Positions 1 through 8,732 of a DNA stretch of 64,000 bases are shown here, piece after piece. The position numbers and the translations under genes are program-made. Below the pieces are notes generated by a model. It was not told the origin of the DNA and did not search any database. It saw only the letters and a program-made list of their open reading frames with translations. Origin of the DNA: Gardnerella vaginalis (GTDB lineage: Bacteria > Actinomycetota > Actinomycetes > Actinomycetales > Bifidobacteriaceae); contig NZ_KQ956830.1 in NCBI RefSeq assembly GCF_001546485.1, forward strand, positions 1 through 64,000, written 5' to 3'. Positions within the stretch are counted from its first letter, which is position 1. Every line of letters begins with the position of its first letter.

Positions 1-513
<513 letters not shown>

Positions 514-608
514 TTAATCCCCATTAATTATTTTTATAATCTATTTTTTATTATCTATAATTTATTATTCCATATTTCAGCTATCTTTGGATTATTAGAC
601 GTCTCTTT

Positions 609-920
609 TCACGGACCATTGAGGTAATCCATCATATCGGAAGCAGTATGTGATTCATGAGTAAATTCGTGATTTTGAACCTGTTTACGAGCTTCCTCGT
701 TTTTATTTTCAATGGCTTCTTTAATATACTTTTGAAGTTGTTCCTCAAGTGATTGGTAATGCTCAAAATCTTCGCGATTAATAATGAAGTACATTGGTTG
801 ATTGTTTTTTAAAACCGTCACTGGCATTCCAGCACTCACTTTTGCAAAAGCCTGCGCAGATTTACCATTACCAAAAGCGCTAATAGGAACCATAGTACTT
901 ATTGGAGCGACTGTAGACAT
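609..920 (-). CDS. Phd/YefM-like antitoxin, apparently without partner toxin
   Basis: A 103-residue protein. Its N-terminal half reads as a Phd/YefM-type DNA-binding antitoxin: start MSTVAPISTMVPISAF, then the typical VTVLKNNQPMYFIINREDFEHY strand-helix pattern in which a short basic NNQP turn is followed by a hydrophobic strand. The C-terminal half is charged and helical, as expected of a toxin-wrapping tail. In the family this dimer represses its own promoter and neutralises a RelE/Doc-type toxin. No toxin-sized gene follows: the next gene downstream on this strand is the GH13 enzyme 96 bases away. It is therefore either an orphan antitoxin or a free-standing regulator. A palindrome ATACATGTAT at 966-975, about 45 bases upstream, could be its operator. 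Confidence 0.7.
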   Translation of the reverse strand: MSTVAPISTMVPISAFGNGKSAQAFAKVSAGMPVTVLKNNQPMYFIINREDFEHYQSLEEQLQKYIKEAIENKNEEARKQVQNHEFTHESHTASDMMDYLNGP

Positions 921-965
921 GAGAATTACCTTAACTTTTCTACAGACAATCCATGCGCATACTTA

Positions 966-975
966 ATACATGTAT
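966..975. promoter_or_regulatory. Short palindrome upstream of the antitoxin gene
   Basis: ATACATGTAT is a perfect 10-base palindrome in an AT-rich stretch upstream of the Phd-like gene at 920. Antitoxins of this family autoregulate through such short palindromes. That is the only reason to list it; a 10-mer of this composition can occur by chance. Confidence 0.25.
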
Positions 976-1042
976 ATTTACTATACTTTTTACAAGCATA
1001 TATAAAAGTTATCATACTGGTAAATATTATAGTTAAAGGCTA

Positions 1043-1075
1043 CAAAAAGCGGCTCGCAGTAAAAAACCGCGAGCC
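1043..1075 (-). terminator. Intrinsic terminator after the surface-protein gene
   Basis: On the minus strand the stem GGCTCGC (1075-1069) pairs with GCGAGCC (1057-1051) and is followed by GCTTTTT. It lies 210 bases past the stop codon of the surface protein, with no other gene between. Confidence 0.7.
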
Positions 1076-1123
1076 ACTACTCCGTCTCATTCATTGCACA
1101 TTTTGCAAATCATTAAATCCTCT

Positions 1124-1193
1124 CATACAAAAGCACTTTCACAGAAAGCTTATTGTTACAACAATAAACAATCTGCGAAAGTGCTTGTATGAA
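1124..1193. repeat. Nested inverted repeat in a gene-free stretch
   Basis: The 364 bases between the antitoxin and the surface-protein gene hold the terminator at 1043-1075 and this element. The outer arms CATACAA..GCACTTTC and GAAAGTGCTTGTATG are complementary apart from a two-base AA insertion in the left arm. Inside is a second perfect hairpin, TTATTGTT (1150-1157) and AACAATAA (1160-1167), with a two-base loop. No U-run follows on either strand, so it is not a classical terminator. No reading frame is seen here. Confidence 0.5.
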
Positions 1194-1284
1194 GGCTCGC
1201 TACCGTTGTATGTTTAAGTTTTTATGCTTAAAACTTGAGAGGCAACTACCTTCGTGTACTACTTAGCTGCACTACACAATGGTA

Positions 1285-4038
1285 TTATTCGCGCTTTTTT
1301 ACGTAAGAACGCAGCAAAGTTGCAGCCAGTAGTAGAAGCACAGCAGCGGAAGCAATCAAACTTACAGAAGATCCTGTGTTTGTGAGTTCTTTTGCACGCT
1401 TCACTTTTTCATGCTTTACTTTAGCTTCATTTTTATTTTCAGCAGTATCGGCAGCACTGTTGTCAGCATTCTTTTCATCCTGAGACTGCTGCGTAGAGTT
1501 CTGCTGATCGTGTTGCGTAAAGCTTGAACTACCGGTGTTAATATCATGATGATGTTTGTCTGGTTCTGGCTGTGCGCCGTGCTCGCCAGCTACAACTGTA
1601 ATAGTTGCAGAAACTGAAATCTTGCCAGATGTTGCAGTTACTTTATGCTTACCTGGGGCAAGCGTGCTAGGAATAGCTAGCTCATCTACAACAATCATTC
1701 CTTCAGGCACCTTGTAATCCTGAATCTTTTTGTCGTCAATAGATAATTGCACTTGATCACCTTTTGCAAAAAGACCCGTAGCGAATTTGACTTTTTCACC
1801 TGGCTTTACTGTGTCTTTAGCGAGTTTAATATCTTGCTGACCAGCTGCTGGTTTGCCGTCAACCATATTTATGCCAAATAGCTTTTCAAAGCCTGGTGTT
1901 GGGTCACATTCATCGCCAATACCATCACCATCAGTATCTGTTTGCGTTGGGTTAGCAACCGTCGGGCAGTTGTCGTGAGCATCATCAACAGTGTCACCAT
2001 CTTTCGTGATATCAACATGCGTTGAACCGAGAGCGCTTACCCCCTTGCTATCAGTAACACGGACTACCACATTACCGCTGTAAACATCGTTAAACAGATG
2101 TTCTATTGTAGGTACGGTAGTTGTGGCATCATACTTACCATCATCGTTGAAATCCCACTCATACTTGGCAATTTTTCCTTGCATAGCGTAGGAACCAGAA
2201 GCGTTTAACTTCAAAGTAGTGCCAGTCTTAGCAACGTACGGACCGTACAGCCAACCAAATGGTTTCTTAGCAGACGTATGCAAAGCTCCTGAAATAGCCT
2301 TCACAATCTCTGCTTCATCCTTTGCTTTGTAGATTGCACCACCAGTATCTTTGGAAATCTTTTCAAAAATTCCGCCGTCATCAGTAAGCTCATCTGAATC
2401 TATGCCATAAATTTCAACAGGATCAATATCTTTGGACATTTTAATAATTTTTTGTGCTGTTAAGCCACTTACTGGTTCAGGATCCTCTGCAGGCTCATCA
2501 CCGAATACAAGAGCAATCTTTTTAACACCATCTCGCCACTTTAACTTCAAAGCCTCTTTAATGCCACTGTATACAGATTCATTCTTGGGACCTGTACCTT
2601 CATCAGCGTTCACATCAGCCAATTTAAAAGCTATAGCAATTGGATTGTCAGTAAAATCTTGATTAACCTTCGCAGTAAAACTACTACCGTGATCCCTGTA
2701 GGTTATTAGTGCAAAACGTACATCGGAAGAATACGTTTTTATATCAGTAAGGAGTTTATTAATATTTTGCTTCACTACAGCAATATCATCCCACATTGAT
2801 CCAGTAGCATCTACTACGAACGCAATGTCAATCGGATTTCCTTTGTATACAGTTCTAGCAATTTTTGACAAGTCGAGACTGTTCACAAGGTTTTCTGCCA
2901 TTTTTTGGTGACCTGTAATGTTAGGATGATACCATTCCATCATAGTTTTCGATTTATATGACACTACGTCAGAATTACCCTTTTGAACGCCCGCTGTTTC
3001 TAGGAACCAATTAATCCAACGCTTTGGATTATTCTTTATGCCTTTAGCTTGTTCAGTTTTACGATTCAATGGATCTTCTCTACCAACGGATTCACGCTGT
3101 AGGACTCCCAGAACGTCTCTCCATGTCAATCCTAGCGGATTGGGGATCGGCTCATGCTGAGTATCACCTTCATCAAACGAAGCTATATTATTCACAAATG
3201 ATACTTTAAGAGAAGATCCTTGAGCATTCCATTGTCTAACGAGTTCTTCCTGTAAATCAGCAGCCTTGATACCTAAAAGACGTACCTTCTTGGCGGCATT
3301 ATCAGGACCAGATAATTTTCGATAGTTGAATTTATTACTTAACAGAGGGTACCCCATAAGAACAGCATGTGCTGTGCGACCATTAGCAATGCGATTTTGT
3401 ATAGCGCTTAATAAATCCCATGTATCGCTAATTACTTTTTTAAGCTTTGACGTAGCATTATTGATTCTTGCCGTACATTGATTATAACTATTTCCATGCT
3501 CATGATTATTCTCACGCTTATAATCTTCATAAGAATAAGAAGAGACTACGATACAATCCATAATAATGTTACCGAAATCTACATCATTACCGCCGGCAGT
3601 AAAAGCAACCAAATCAGTATCTTCAGGAAGCGATTGGACTTGTTTCTTGATGTCATCGATAACAGCGCCGCTCTCAGCAAAATTCTTATAAATTACATGA
3701 AAACCTCTATCGTTCATAAGATTAGCTGCAACTTGGCCATAATTATATGGGCTTCTTAACGAAGGACCCTCATAATTTCCAAGATAATTTGGATTCCCAA
3801 TAGTGCCATTACCAGCAGTATAAGAATCACCAATTACGTAAAATTTCAAAGCATTTTGAATACCTGGGTCGTTCTTATCATGTTCCTTATACATATCATG
3901 AGTAATATTATCGTGTGTTCTACTAACCTCAGAAACATGAACTTCAGCGTGTGCCGCTGGAATAGATACTGCAAGCCCCATAGCTGCGCTTACAACGCAA
4001 ACTAGAAGAGCATACAGTACTCTCGTAATTTTCTTCAT
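1285..4038 (-). CDS. Sortase-anchored multidomain surface protein: SGNH hydrolase, vWA, PKD, TSP3 repeat
   Basis: A 917-residue protein. A signal peptide ends near AAHA (residues 1-31). An SGNH/GDSL esterase domain follows, with block I FYVIGDSYTAGNG near residue 70 and block III AGGNDVDF. A von Willebrand A domain starts near residue 405, with the MIDAS-like IAFVVDATGSM. A PKD fold spans about 600-676 (YEWDFNDDGKYD). A thrombospondin type 3 calcium repeat is at about 685-710 (DTDGDGIGDECD). A Ser/Asn/Lys-rich linker then leads to a C-terminal sorting signal LTNTG, a hydrophobic helix and a KKRE tail. The ATG at 4038 (MKKITRV) is preferred over an upstream GTG at 4056 because AGAGAAAGAG sits in front of it. 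It probably acts at the cell surface as a lipid or glycan esterase or an adhesin; the substrate is unknown. A terminator follows at 1043-1075. Confidence 0.85.
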   Translation of the reverse strand: MKKITRVLYALLVCVVSAAMGLAVSIPAAHAEVHVSEVSRTHDNITHDMYKEHDKNDPGIQNALKFYVIGDSYTAGNGTIGNPNYLGNYEGPSLRSPYNYGQVAANLMNDRGFHVIYKNFAESGAVIDDIKKQVQSLPEDTDLVAFTAGGNDVDFGNIIMDCIVVSSYSYEDYKRENNHEHGNSYNQCTARINNATSKLKKVISDTWDLLSAIQNRIANGRTAHAVLMGYPLLSNKFNYRKLSGPDNAAKKVRLLGIKAADLQEELVRQWNAQGSSLKVSFVNNIASFDEGDTQHEPIPNPLGLTWRDVLGVLQRESVGREDPLNRKTEQAKGIKNNPKRWINWFLETAGVQKGNSDVVSYKSKTMMEWYHPNITGHQKMAENLVNSLDLSKIARTVYKGNPIDIAFVVDATGSMWDDIAVVKQNINKLLTDIKTYSSDVRFALITYRDHGSSFTAKVNQDFTDNPIAIAFKLADVNADEGTGPKNESVYSGIKEALKLKWRDGVKKIALVFGDEPAEDPEPVSGLTAQKIIKMSKDIDPVEIYGIDSDELTDDGGIFEKISKDTGGAIYKAKDEAEIVKAISGALHTSAKKPFGWLYGPYVAKTGTTLKLNASGSYAMQGKIAKYEWDFNDDGKYDATTTVPTIEHLFNDVYSGNVVVRVTDSKGVSALGSTHVDITKDGDTVDDAHDNCPTVANPTQTDTDGDGIGDECDPTPGFEKLFGINMVDGKPAAGQQDIKLAKDTVKPGEKVKFATGLFAKGDQVQLSIDDKKIQDYKVPEGMIVVDELAIPSTLAPGKHKVTATSGKISVSATITVVAGEHGAQPEPDKHHHDINTGSSSFTQHDQQNSTQQSQDEKNADNSAADTAENKNEAKVKHEKVKRAKELTNTGSSVSLIASAAVLLLLAATLLRSYVKKRE

Positions 4039-4090
4039 TTTTACTCTTTCTCTCACTTTGAGGCATTAACCACAATGTTGAAAATAGCTA

Positions 4091-4112
4091 CTTTGAATCA
4101 AAATATTCAAAG
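4091..4112. repeat. Small hairpin in the leader of the surface-protein gene
   Basis: CTTTGAAT and ATTCAAAG form a perfect 8-bp stem with a six-base loop, about 55 bases upstream of the surface-protein start. The 463-base gap 4039-4501 otherwise holds only the terminator at 4341-4378 and a short direct repeat (CAGCTACCTCAAT) near 4425-4450. I see no convincing gene in it. Confidence 0.35.
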
Positions 4113-4340
4113 AATAAACAGCACTGATTTTCCTTATACAAAACCAATACTGACTTAAATTTATCACCTCTTACTCAATAAAATCAATATAGAAGTACCA
4201 TGCAATATGCTTTCCTATCTTTGTATCTTTTGATTCATAACTACTTGTCAGCATCACCGTTTCATTGCGCACTAACCAATAATCCGCATCAGCTACCAGC
4301 GCCACTGTTTATCAATGTGAAAAATAGCGCAAATAACATA

Positions 4341-4378
4341 ATAAAAAAGCGACTCGCTGCAACTATGCAACGAGCCGC
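4341..4378 (-). terminator. Intrinsic terminator after the ketopantoate-reductase-like gene
   Basis: Read on the minus strand, GCGGCTCGTTGC (4378-4367) pairs with GCAGCGAGTCGC (4360-4349), with a G:U and a mismatch, followed at once by TTTTTTAT. Confidence 0.75.
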
Positions 4379-4501
4379 CACCTTCTTCTTTACTCTGGCA
4401 AAGAGTGTAATAATATACCCGATTCAGCTACCTCAATCAGCTACCTCAATCAGCTCCTGACTTCAGCCAGCCAAATCAGCTCTTTACATCAATGCTCTCA
4501 A

Positions 4502-5470
4502 TCACTGCTGATGATGCAGCTTGAACGCAAGCTCAGCTAAGTGCACGCCGTGAGTCAAGAACTCGTGAGTGCGGCACACGTAATCGTTTTCGCGACCAAG
4601 CTTTGCAATATATCCGTTGATGTAATCAACTTCTGTCTTTCGTCCACGACTCATATCTTGGTACATAGAAGGATAGTGCAAAGGATTTGCCACACGACTT
4701 ACGTAATCGATAGCTTCCAGCTCCTGCTGACGCGTATTAACCATACGAATTCCGGCGCGATCGCACACGTCGTATGCTTCGTTAATAAGCTGTCGAGCCA
4801 TGTCCATTGCACCAGGGTACGAAATAAACTGACCCATTTGAATCTGGTACATAGTGCATAAGGTGTTAACTACAGAGTTGAAAACGACTTTAGCCATGCA
4901 AGTACCCTTAAAATCTTCCGTAATAGTAGGATTCAAGCCTGCAGCTTTAAAGTCATCTCGCATAGCAAGCTCAACATCGCTCACCTGCTCGTTCAACGCA
5001 CACATGTTCATGGTGCCAACGCCAACTTTACCAATAAAATCAACGTCGCCCGGACCGTTCAAAACGGTTGCAATCATGGCAGTTCCGCCATAAATATGGT
5101 CATCCGGGAAATATTGCTGCAACTTTTCAAAATGACCCCAACCATTCATAGCAGCAAACACAACCTGATGCTCTTTAAACAAATGCTTGCAACGTTCCAA
5201 CATCTCCGCAAGCTGCATTTGCTTCATAAACACAATCCACACATCTGGATCGCCGTCATAATCTTCAGGCGTATACATATTAATCGGCACTAAATGGCGG
5301 TTTTCATGGTCTCGACTCACCATCACACCGCCTTGTTCGCGAACCTTGTTCACATTCTCATCCCAGGCGTCAATGAAATCAACATGAATGCCAGCCGTTT
5401 CCTGCAACAAAACGCCATAGCGATATCCCATAGCTCCCGAACCGATCATTGCATATTTCATGCCACTCAT
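4502..5470 (-). CDS. Ketopantoate reductase-family (PanE/ApbA) oxidoreductase
   Basis: A 322-residue cytoplasmic enzyme. It starts MSGMKYAMIGSGAMGYRYG, the Rossmann glycine motif GxGAMG (residues 10-15) for NADP(H), and continues with the PanE N-terminal pattern (strand DVWIVFMKQMQ, then the AAMNGWGHFEKL helix). The C-terminal helical domain contains KVVFNSVVNTLCTMYQ, the equivalent of the family's conserved K..N.....L segment. PanE reduces 2-dehydropantoate to pantoate for coenzyme A, but the family is broad and there is no panB or panC neighbour here. The exact substrate is therefore open. The start is firm: AAAAGGAGGTGTCACT precedes the ATG. It lies alone between two terminators. Confidence 0.8.
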   Translation of the reverse strand: MSGMKYAMIGSGAMGYRYGVLLQETAGIHVDFIDAWDENVNKVREQGGVMVSRDHENRHLVPINMYTPEDYDGDPDVWIVFMKQMQLAEMLERCKHLFKEHQVVFAAMNGWGHFEKLQQYFPDDHIYGGTAMIATVLNGPGDVDFIGKVGVGTMNMCALNEQVSDVELAMRDDFKAAGLNPTITEDFKGTCMAKVVFNSVVNTLCTMYQIQMGQFISYPGAMDMARQLINEAYDVCDRAGIRMVNTRQQELEAIDYVSRVANPLHYPSMYQDMSRGRKTEVDYINGYIAKLGRENDYVCRTHEFLTHGVHLAELAFKLHHQQ

Positions 5471-5554
5471 AGTGACACCTCCTTTTAGGTAAAAATGTGC
5501 TTAGGCGAAATTCGTGCATACATGGAAATTCGTCGAAGCGACTGCAAATATAGT

Positions 5555-5605
5555 AAAAAGCAGTAAGGCTGATTGTAGTGACTAAAATCAGCCAACTGCT
5601 TTTTG
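5555..5605 (-). terminator. Terminator of the ribose operon
   Basis: The arms AAAAAGCAGT..GGCTGATT and AATCAGCC..ACTGCTTTTT form a long stem interrupted by AA on each side. On the minus strand it is followed by TTTTTAC. It lies about 110 bases past the ribokinase stop and separates the operon from the next gene. The A/T flanks would let it work in both directions. Confidence 0.75.
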
Positions 5606-5713
5606 GTTTTTACAGCATATTACACAGTTTTTAGAGAATGTCAAAATTTTTCATATTGGCAAGGTGCAATCATCAACTGACTATGCGCACCATTCACACA
5701 TACATCACATCAC

Positions 5714-6775
5714 CTATGCATGAAAAAATTGACGAATCTGCGCAACAGTACCGTAAGAAGCTTGCGCTCCAAATCCAGTAGCAGCATATGCAGATACATA
5801 AGAAGCCAACGAAGCTGCATCAACCAGTCGCATATCTGCAGACAAACATGCGAGCACAGTACCCATAAAAGCATCGCCACAACCAGTGGTATCAACAGCA
5901 TCAACACGCTGAGGCATAATTCGATGCACCGAATTATCACCATAATCCAACACTACAGACCCCTTTGAGCCAAGTGTGACTATCGCTTCATTAAAGCCAA
6001 ACTCATGCATTGCATGAAGTGCATGCCGCCAATCAAACGAATCCCAATCACCATTATCAGGTTCTGAAATATGCAACAACTGCGCCATTTCATGTTCATT
6101 AACCAGTAATATATCCGCAGCGCATATAAGCTCTTGCGGTAATGTATCCGAAAAAGGAGAATCGTTAAGCAAAACTTTTACGCCATGCTCATGCGCTAAG
6201 CGAGCGCACATCGTAACCGATTCCAATGGACTTTCTAAACAAAGTCCTAATACTTTTGCATGAGTAATGGCAGCTTGCACGGATGGCGACTGAATATAAT
6301 CAACATCAACTTGCGAGTTAGATCCAGGCGCGTAAACAATAGTATTTTCGCCACTTTGCGCATCTACTGTAATAACGGTTGCACCACTATTGCAATTTGC
6401 TACATGACGCACATACGTCGTATCAACACCAGATTCATGTAAAGCGTTAATAAGAAAATCAGCGTTAGCGTCATCGCCTACAGCACCAAACATACATACA
6501 TGCGCACCAAGTTTGGCAGCAGATACTGCTTGATTGCCTGATTTACCTCCAGGTAATATGCGTATTTCGTTACCGTTAATAGTTTCACCAGGAAGAGGAA
6601 GACGATGAGCAACAATCGTATAATCCGCATTCATGGAACCAACTATTGCGATAGTAGGCTGATTGATATTCTGCTGTGCAAGCAATGTTTCATGTAGCAC
6701 ACCAGCCTCAGTAGACTGAACGGACCTAATTTTTTCTAAACTCTCCAACGAGTCGAGCATATGATAACGACACAT
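5714..6775 (-). CDS. rbsK: Ribokinase
   Basis: A 353-residue PfkB-family sugar kinase; it phosphorylates D-ribose to ribose 5-phosphate with ATP. Visible family landmarks are the N-terminal strand IAIVGSMNADYTIVAHRLP, the di-Gly ribose-binding segment LPGGKSGNQAVSAAKLGA, and near the C terminus VDTTGCGDAFMG with the catalytic Asp of the PfkB signature. The protein carries about 40 residues in front of the usual start. I place the start at 6775 (MCRYHML) because TTAGGAGAATT precedes that ATG; a longer frame would begin at 6802, just past the rbsD stop, without such a site. It is the last gene of the rbsACBDK order and is followed by a terminator. Confidence 0.9.
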   Translation of the reverse strand: MCRYHMLDSLESLEKIRSVQSTEAGVLHETLLAQQNINQPTIAIVGSMNADYTIVAHRLPLPGETINGNEIRILPGGKSGNQAVSAAKLGAHVCMFGAVGDDANADFLINALHESGVDTTYVRHVANCNSGATVITVDAQSGENTIVYAPGSNSQVDVDYIQSPSVQAAITHAKVLGLCLESPLESVTMCARLAHEHGVKVLLNDSPFSDTLPQELICAADILLVNEHEMAQLLHISEPDNGDWDSFDWRHALHAMHEFGFNEAIVTLGSKGSVVLDYGDNSVHRIMPQRVDAVDTTGCGDAFMGTVLACLSADMRLVDAASLASYVSAYAATGFGAQASYGTVAQIRQFFHA

Positions 6776-6805
6776 AATTCTCCTAAATATTGTGCAAAAC
6801 AACGC

Positions 6806-7201
6806 TTAGAATGGGACACCACAACGCAACAACACGTTAGAATATGGCGTAGTTTCACCTGTGCGAATCACGAATTTAGCTTGTGAAACAAGAGCTTTAA
6901 AACCTTGTTCGCCATCGTGTGGCACATAAGTCAGCGGCACTCCGAGTAGATCTTTAACCCACGTTTCTGGAGTATCACCGCAAGCTTCTTTCGCCATAAT
7001 GCCAGACTCAAGAACAAGATCATTGTTGATTGCTGCAAGCACATCAGGAAATCGCGGTATTCCAAAAACCAAAGCTAAATCAATAACTTCTACGCCAGAT
7101 GGAACGGGCAAACCACAGTCAGAAATAACAAATTGATCCTTATGCCTCAATCTAGCAATAGCAGCTGCTAATTGTGCGTTCAAAATACCATGAGTTAACA
7201 T
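6806..7201 (-). CDS. rbsD: D-ribose pyranase
   Basis: A 131-residue protein matching RbsD over its full length. RbsD interconverts the pyranose and furanose forms of ribose so that ribokinase can use it. The catalytic His20 seen in characterised homologues is present in RLRHKD, followed by the family segment FVISDCGLPVPSG. The C-terminal end ETTPYSNVLLRCGVPF matches the conserved tail that closes the decamer active site. The start has a GAGGTGAATT site. The stop is followed within about 30 bases by the ribokinase start, so the two are surely cotranscribed. It is separated from rbsB by a 318-base structured gap. Confidence 0.95.
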   Translation of the reverse strand: MLTHGILNAQLAAAIARLRHKDQFVISDCGLPVPSGVEVIDLALVFGIPRFPDVLAAINNDLVLESGIMAKEACGDTPETWVKDLLGVPLTYVPHDGEQGFKALVSQAKFVIRTGETTPYSNVLLRCGVPF

Positions 7202-7214
7202 AATTCACCTCATA

Positions 7215-7278
7215 TCGTGGCTCATAAAAGTGAGATCAACGATGATTATCACCCTTCATAACAAGTGAGACGCCACGA
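7215..7278 (-). repeat. Stem in the leader just upstream of rbsD
   Basis: TCGTGGC (7215-7221) is complementary to GCCACGA (7272-7278). In the minus-strand transcript this would fold just before the rbsD ribosome site and might modulate its access. It is short and unproven. Confidence 0.35.
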
Positions 7279-7309
7279 ACATATACGATAAAAATCTTAT
7301 AAGAAAGCA

Positions 7310-7422
7310 ATGGCGTTGAGAACGCTAAAATCACGCAACTTTCGTAGCTTTTACTGTTGCGAATCTTTCACAACTGTTATGAGATTCTTTCATAAAATCA
7401 TCATGAACGATCTCAACGCCAT
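7310..7422 (-). ncRNA. Multibranched structured element between rbsB and rbsD
   Basis: A perfect 12-bp outer stem (ATGGCGTTGAGA at 7310-7321 with TCTCAACGCCAT at 7411-7422) encloses about 90 bases. These contain two further stems: CGCAAC/GTTGCG (7334-7339 and 7356-7361) and GAATCT/AGATTC (7361-7366 and 7382-7387). No U-run follows. The position inside the operon suggests an mRNA element that separates the fate of the rbsACB part from rbsDK. No named riboswitch family is recognised. Confidence 0.45.
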
Positions 7423-7519
7423 ATAATATATAATTTTGTATGAATTGTATTGATTGATACCATTCATTGATATAAACTTTGCTGTTTATATACACCTTAC
7501 ATAGTTACACAAATATGCA

Positions 7520-8458
7520 CTACTCGAAATCACCTACATTCTTTGCTGTTACTGTTTTCACAGTGATTGGCTCAGTCTTTGGAACACTTTGCCCCTTAAT
7601 AGCTTTTACAGCAGCAGCAACAGCAGAACGACCAAGTTCTTTTGGCTGCTGAGCAATAGTGCCAGCCATTGCGCCAGATTTAATAGCTTTCATACCGTCA
7701 GCAGTGCCATCAAAACCAACTACCTTAACTTCTTTACCAGCTTTAGCACCTAACGCTTGAATTGCACCTAATGCCATCTCATCATTTTCAGCATAAATGC
7801 CGGTTGCATTCGGGTGCGATTGCAACAAATTAGTAGCTACATTTAATGCTTCAGCACGGTCAAAGTTAGCAGTCTGTTCTGCTACAACTTTGATATTTGA
7901 ATATTTCTTAATACGATCTTTGAATCCTTTGCCACGATCGCGAGTAGAAGCTGCGCCAGGAATACCTTGCAAAATCAAAACTTCGCCCTTCTCTCCCATG
8001 CTTTTAGCAAGCGCATCAGCAGCCTGAGCACCACCAGCAACATTATCGGAAGCAATATGCGAAGTAACTTTTTCACCAGTTACAGAACGATCAACAGAAA
8101 TCACAGGCATATTTGCGCTTAACAGTGGAGCAACTGCAGGGCCTGCAGCATCGGAATCTACAGGGTTAATAATAACAGCCTTTGCACCTTGAGACTGAGC
8201 ATTCTGCGCTTGATCCTGCTGCTTTGCGGAATCATTCTGAGCATCGGAAACTTGCAAATCAACACCAAGTTTCTTTGCTTCTGCCTGGGCACCATCACGT
8301 AAATCTACAAAGAACGGGTTGTTCAGCGTAGAAACAAGCAATGCGACTTTATCACTGGCATTAGCACTACCACATGCACTCATGCTGACAATAAGTGCAG
8401 ACGCTGCAGCAACTGCGCAGGCAAGCTTCATGCCACGACGCATAATTGGATAATTCAT
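7520..8458 (-). CDS. rbsB: Ribose ABC transporter substrate-binding lipoprotein
   Basis: A 312-residue periplasmic-binding-protein type 1 receptor. A lipoprotein signal ends at SMSAC, so it is probably tethered outside the membrane by the lipidated Cys. After it the family strand VALLVSTLNNPFFVDLRDGA is plain, followed by INPVDSDA, the hinge region DRSVTGEKVTSHIASDN and VVGFDGTADG. It captures ribose and delivers it to RbsC/RbsA. Two ATGs are adjacent; I take the one at 8458 because AAAGGAG then has normal spacing, whereas the ATG at 8461 is only two bases from GGAG. It is third of the transport genes, after rbsA and rbsC. Confidence 0.92.
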   Translation of the reverse strand: MNYPIMRRGMKLACAVAAASALIVSMSACGSANASDKVALLVSTLNNPFFVDLRDGAQAEAKKLGVDLQVSDAQNDSAKQQDQAQNAQSQGAKAVIINPVDSDAAGPAVAPLLSANMPVISVDRSVTGEKVTSHIASDNVAGGAQAADALAKSMGEKGEVLILQGIPGAASTRDRGKGFKDRIKKYSNIKVVAEQTANFDRAEALNVATNLLQSHPNATGIYAENDEMALGAIQALGAKAGKEVKVVGFDGTADGMKAIKSGAMAGTIAQQPKELGRSAVAAAVKAIKGQSVPKTEPITVKTVTAKNVGDFE

Positions 8459-8581
8459 CATATCTCCTTTGATTCTTGCCCTATGTCGCCGCAGGTTTGA
8501 GCTCAATATATGCGCACTATTGCAGTGGCATAAGGCTGATGTTTCACCATCTCTTTACCTTATTGTTAAGTCGTTTTGAAT

Positions 8582-8611
8582 TATAAAGTTCAGTTATAAA
8601 GTTCAGTTATA
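8582..8611. repeat. Tandem repeat of TTATAAAGTTCAG
   Basis: Two adjacent copies of TTATAAAGTTCAG plus a partial third lie between rbsC and rbsB. No function is evident. Confidence 0.4.
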
Positions 8612-8630
8612 TATTCAAATTTGCTTCAAT

Positions 8631-8681
8631 TTTTGCTGGGGATATTGATTACTCACCACTTACGAATCAATATCGGCAAAA
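8631..8681 (-). repeat. Intercistronic stem between rbsC and rbsB
   Basis: GATATTGATT (8641-8650) pairs perfectly with AATCAATATC (8665-8674), extended by TTTTGC with GCAAAA after a small bulge. No U-tract follows on the minus strand, so it looks more like an mRNA 3'-end protector or processing site than a terminator. Confidence 0.5.
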
Positions 8682-8732
8682 TCCACCTCCTTCCCGCAAG
8701 AAGGTCAAGTTTATAGAAGTACTAACTTGCTG

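Noticed and set aside
4425-4455. CAGCTACCTCAAT direct repeats as regulator sites
   Set aside because: They are simple tandem duplications downstream of a gene, with no promoter nearby.
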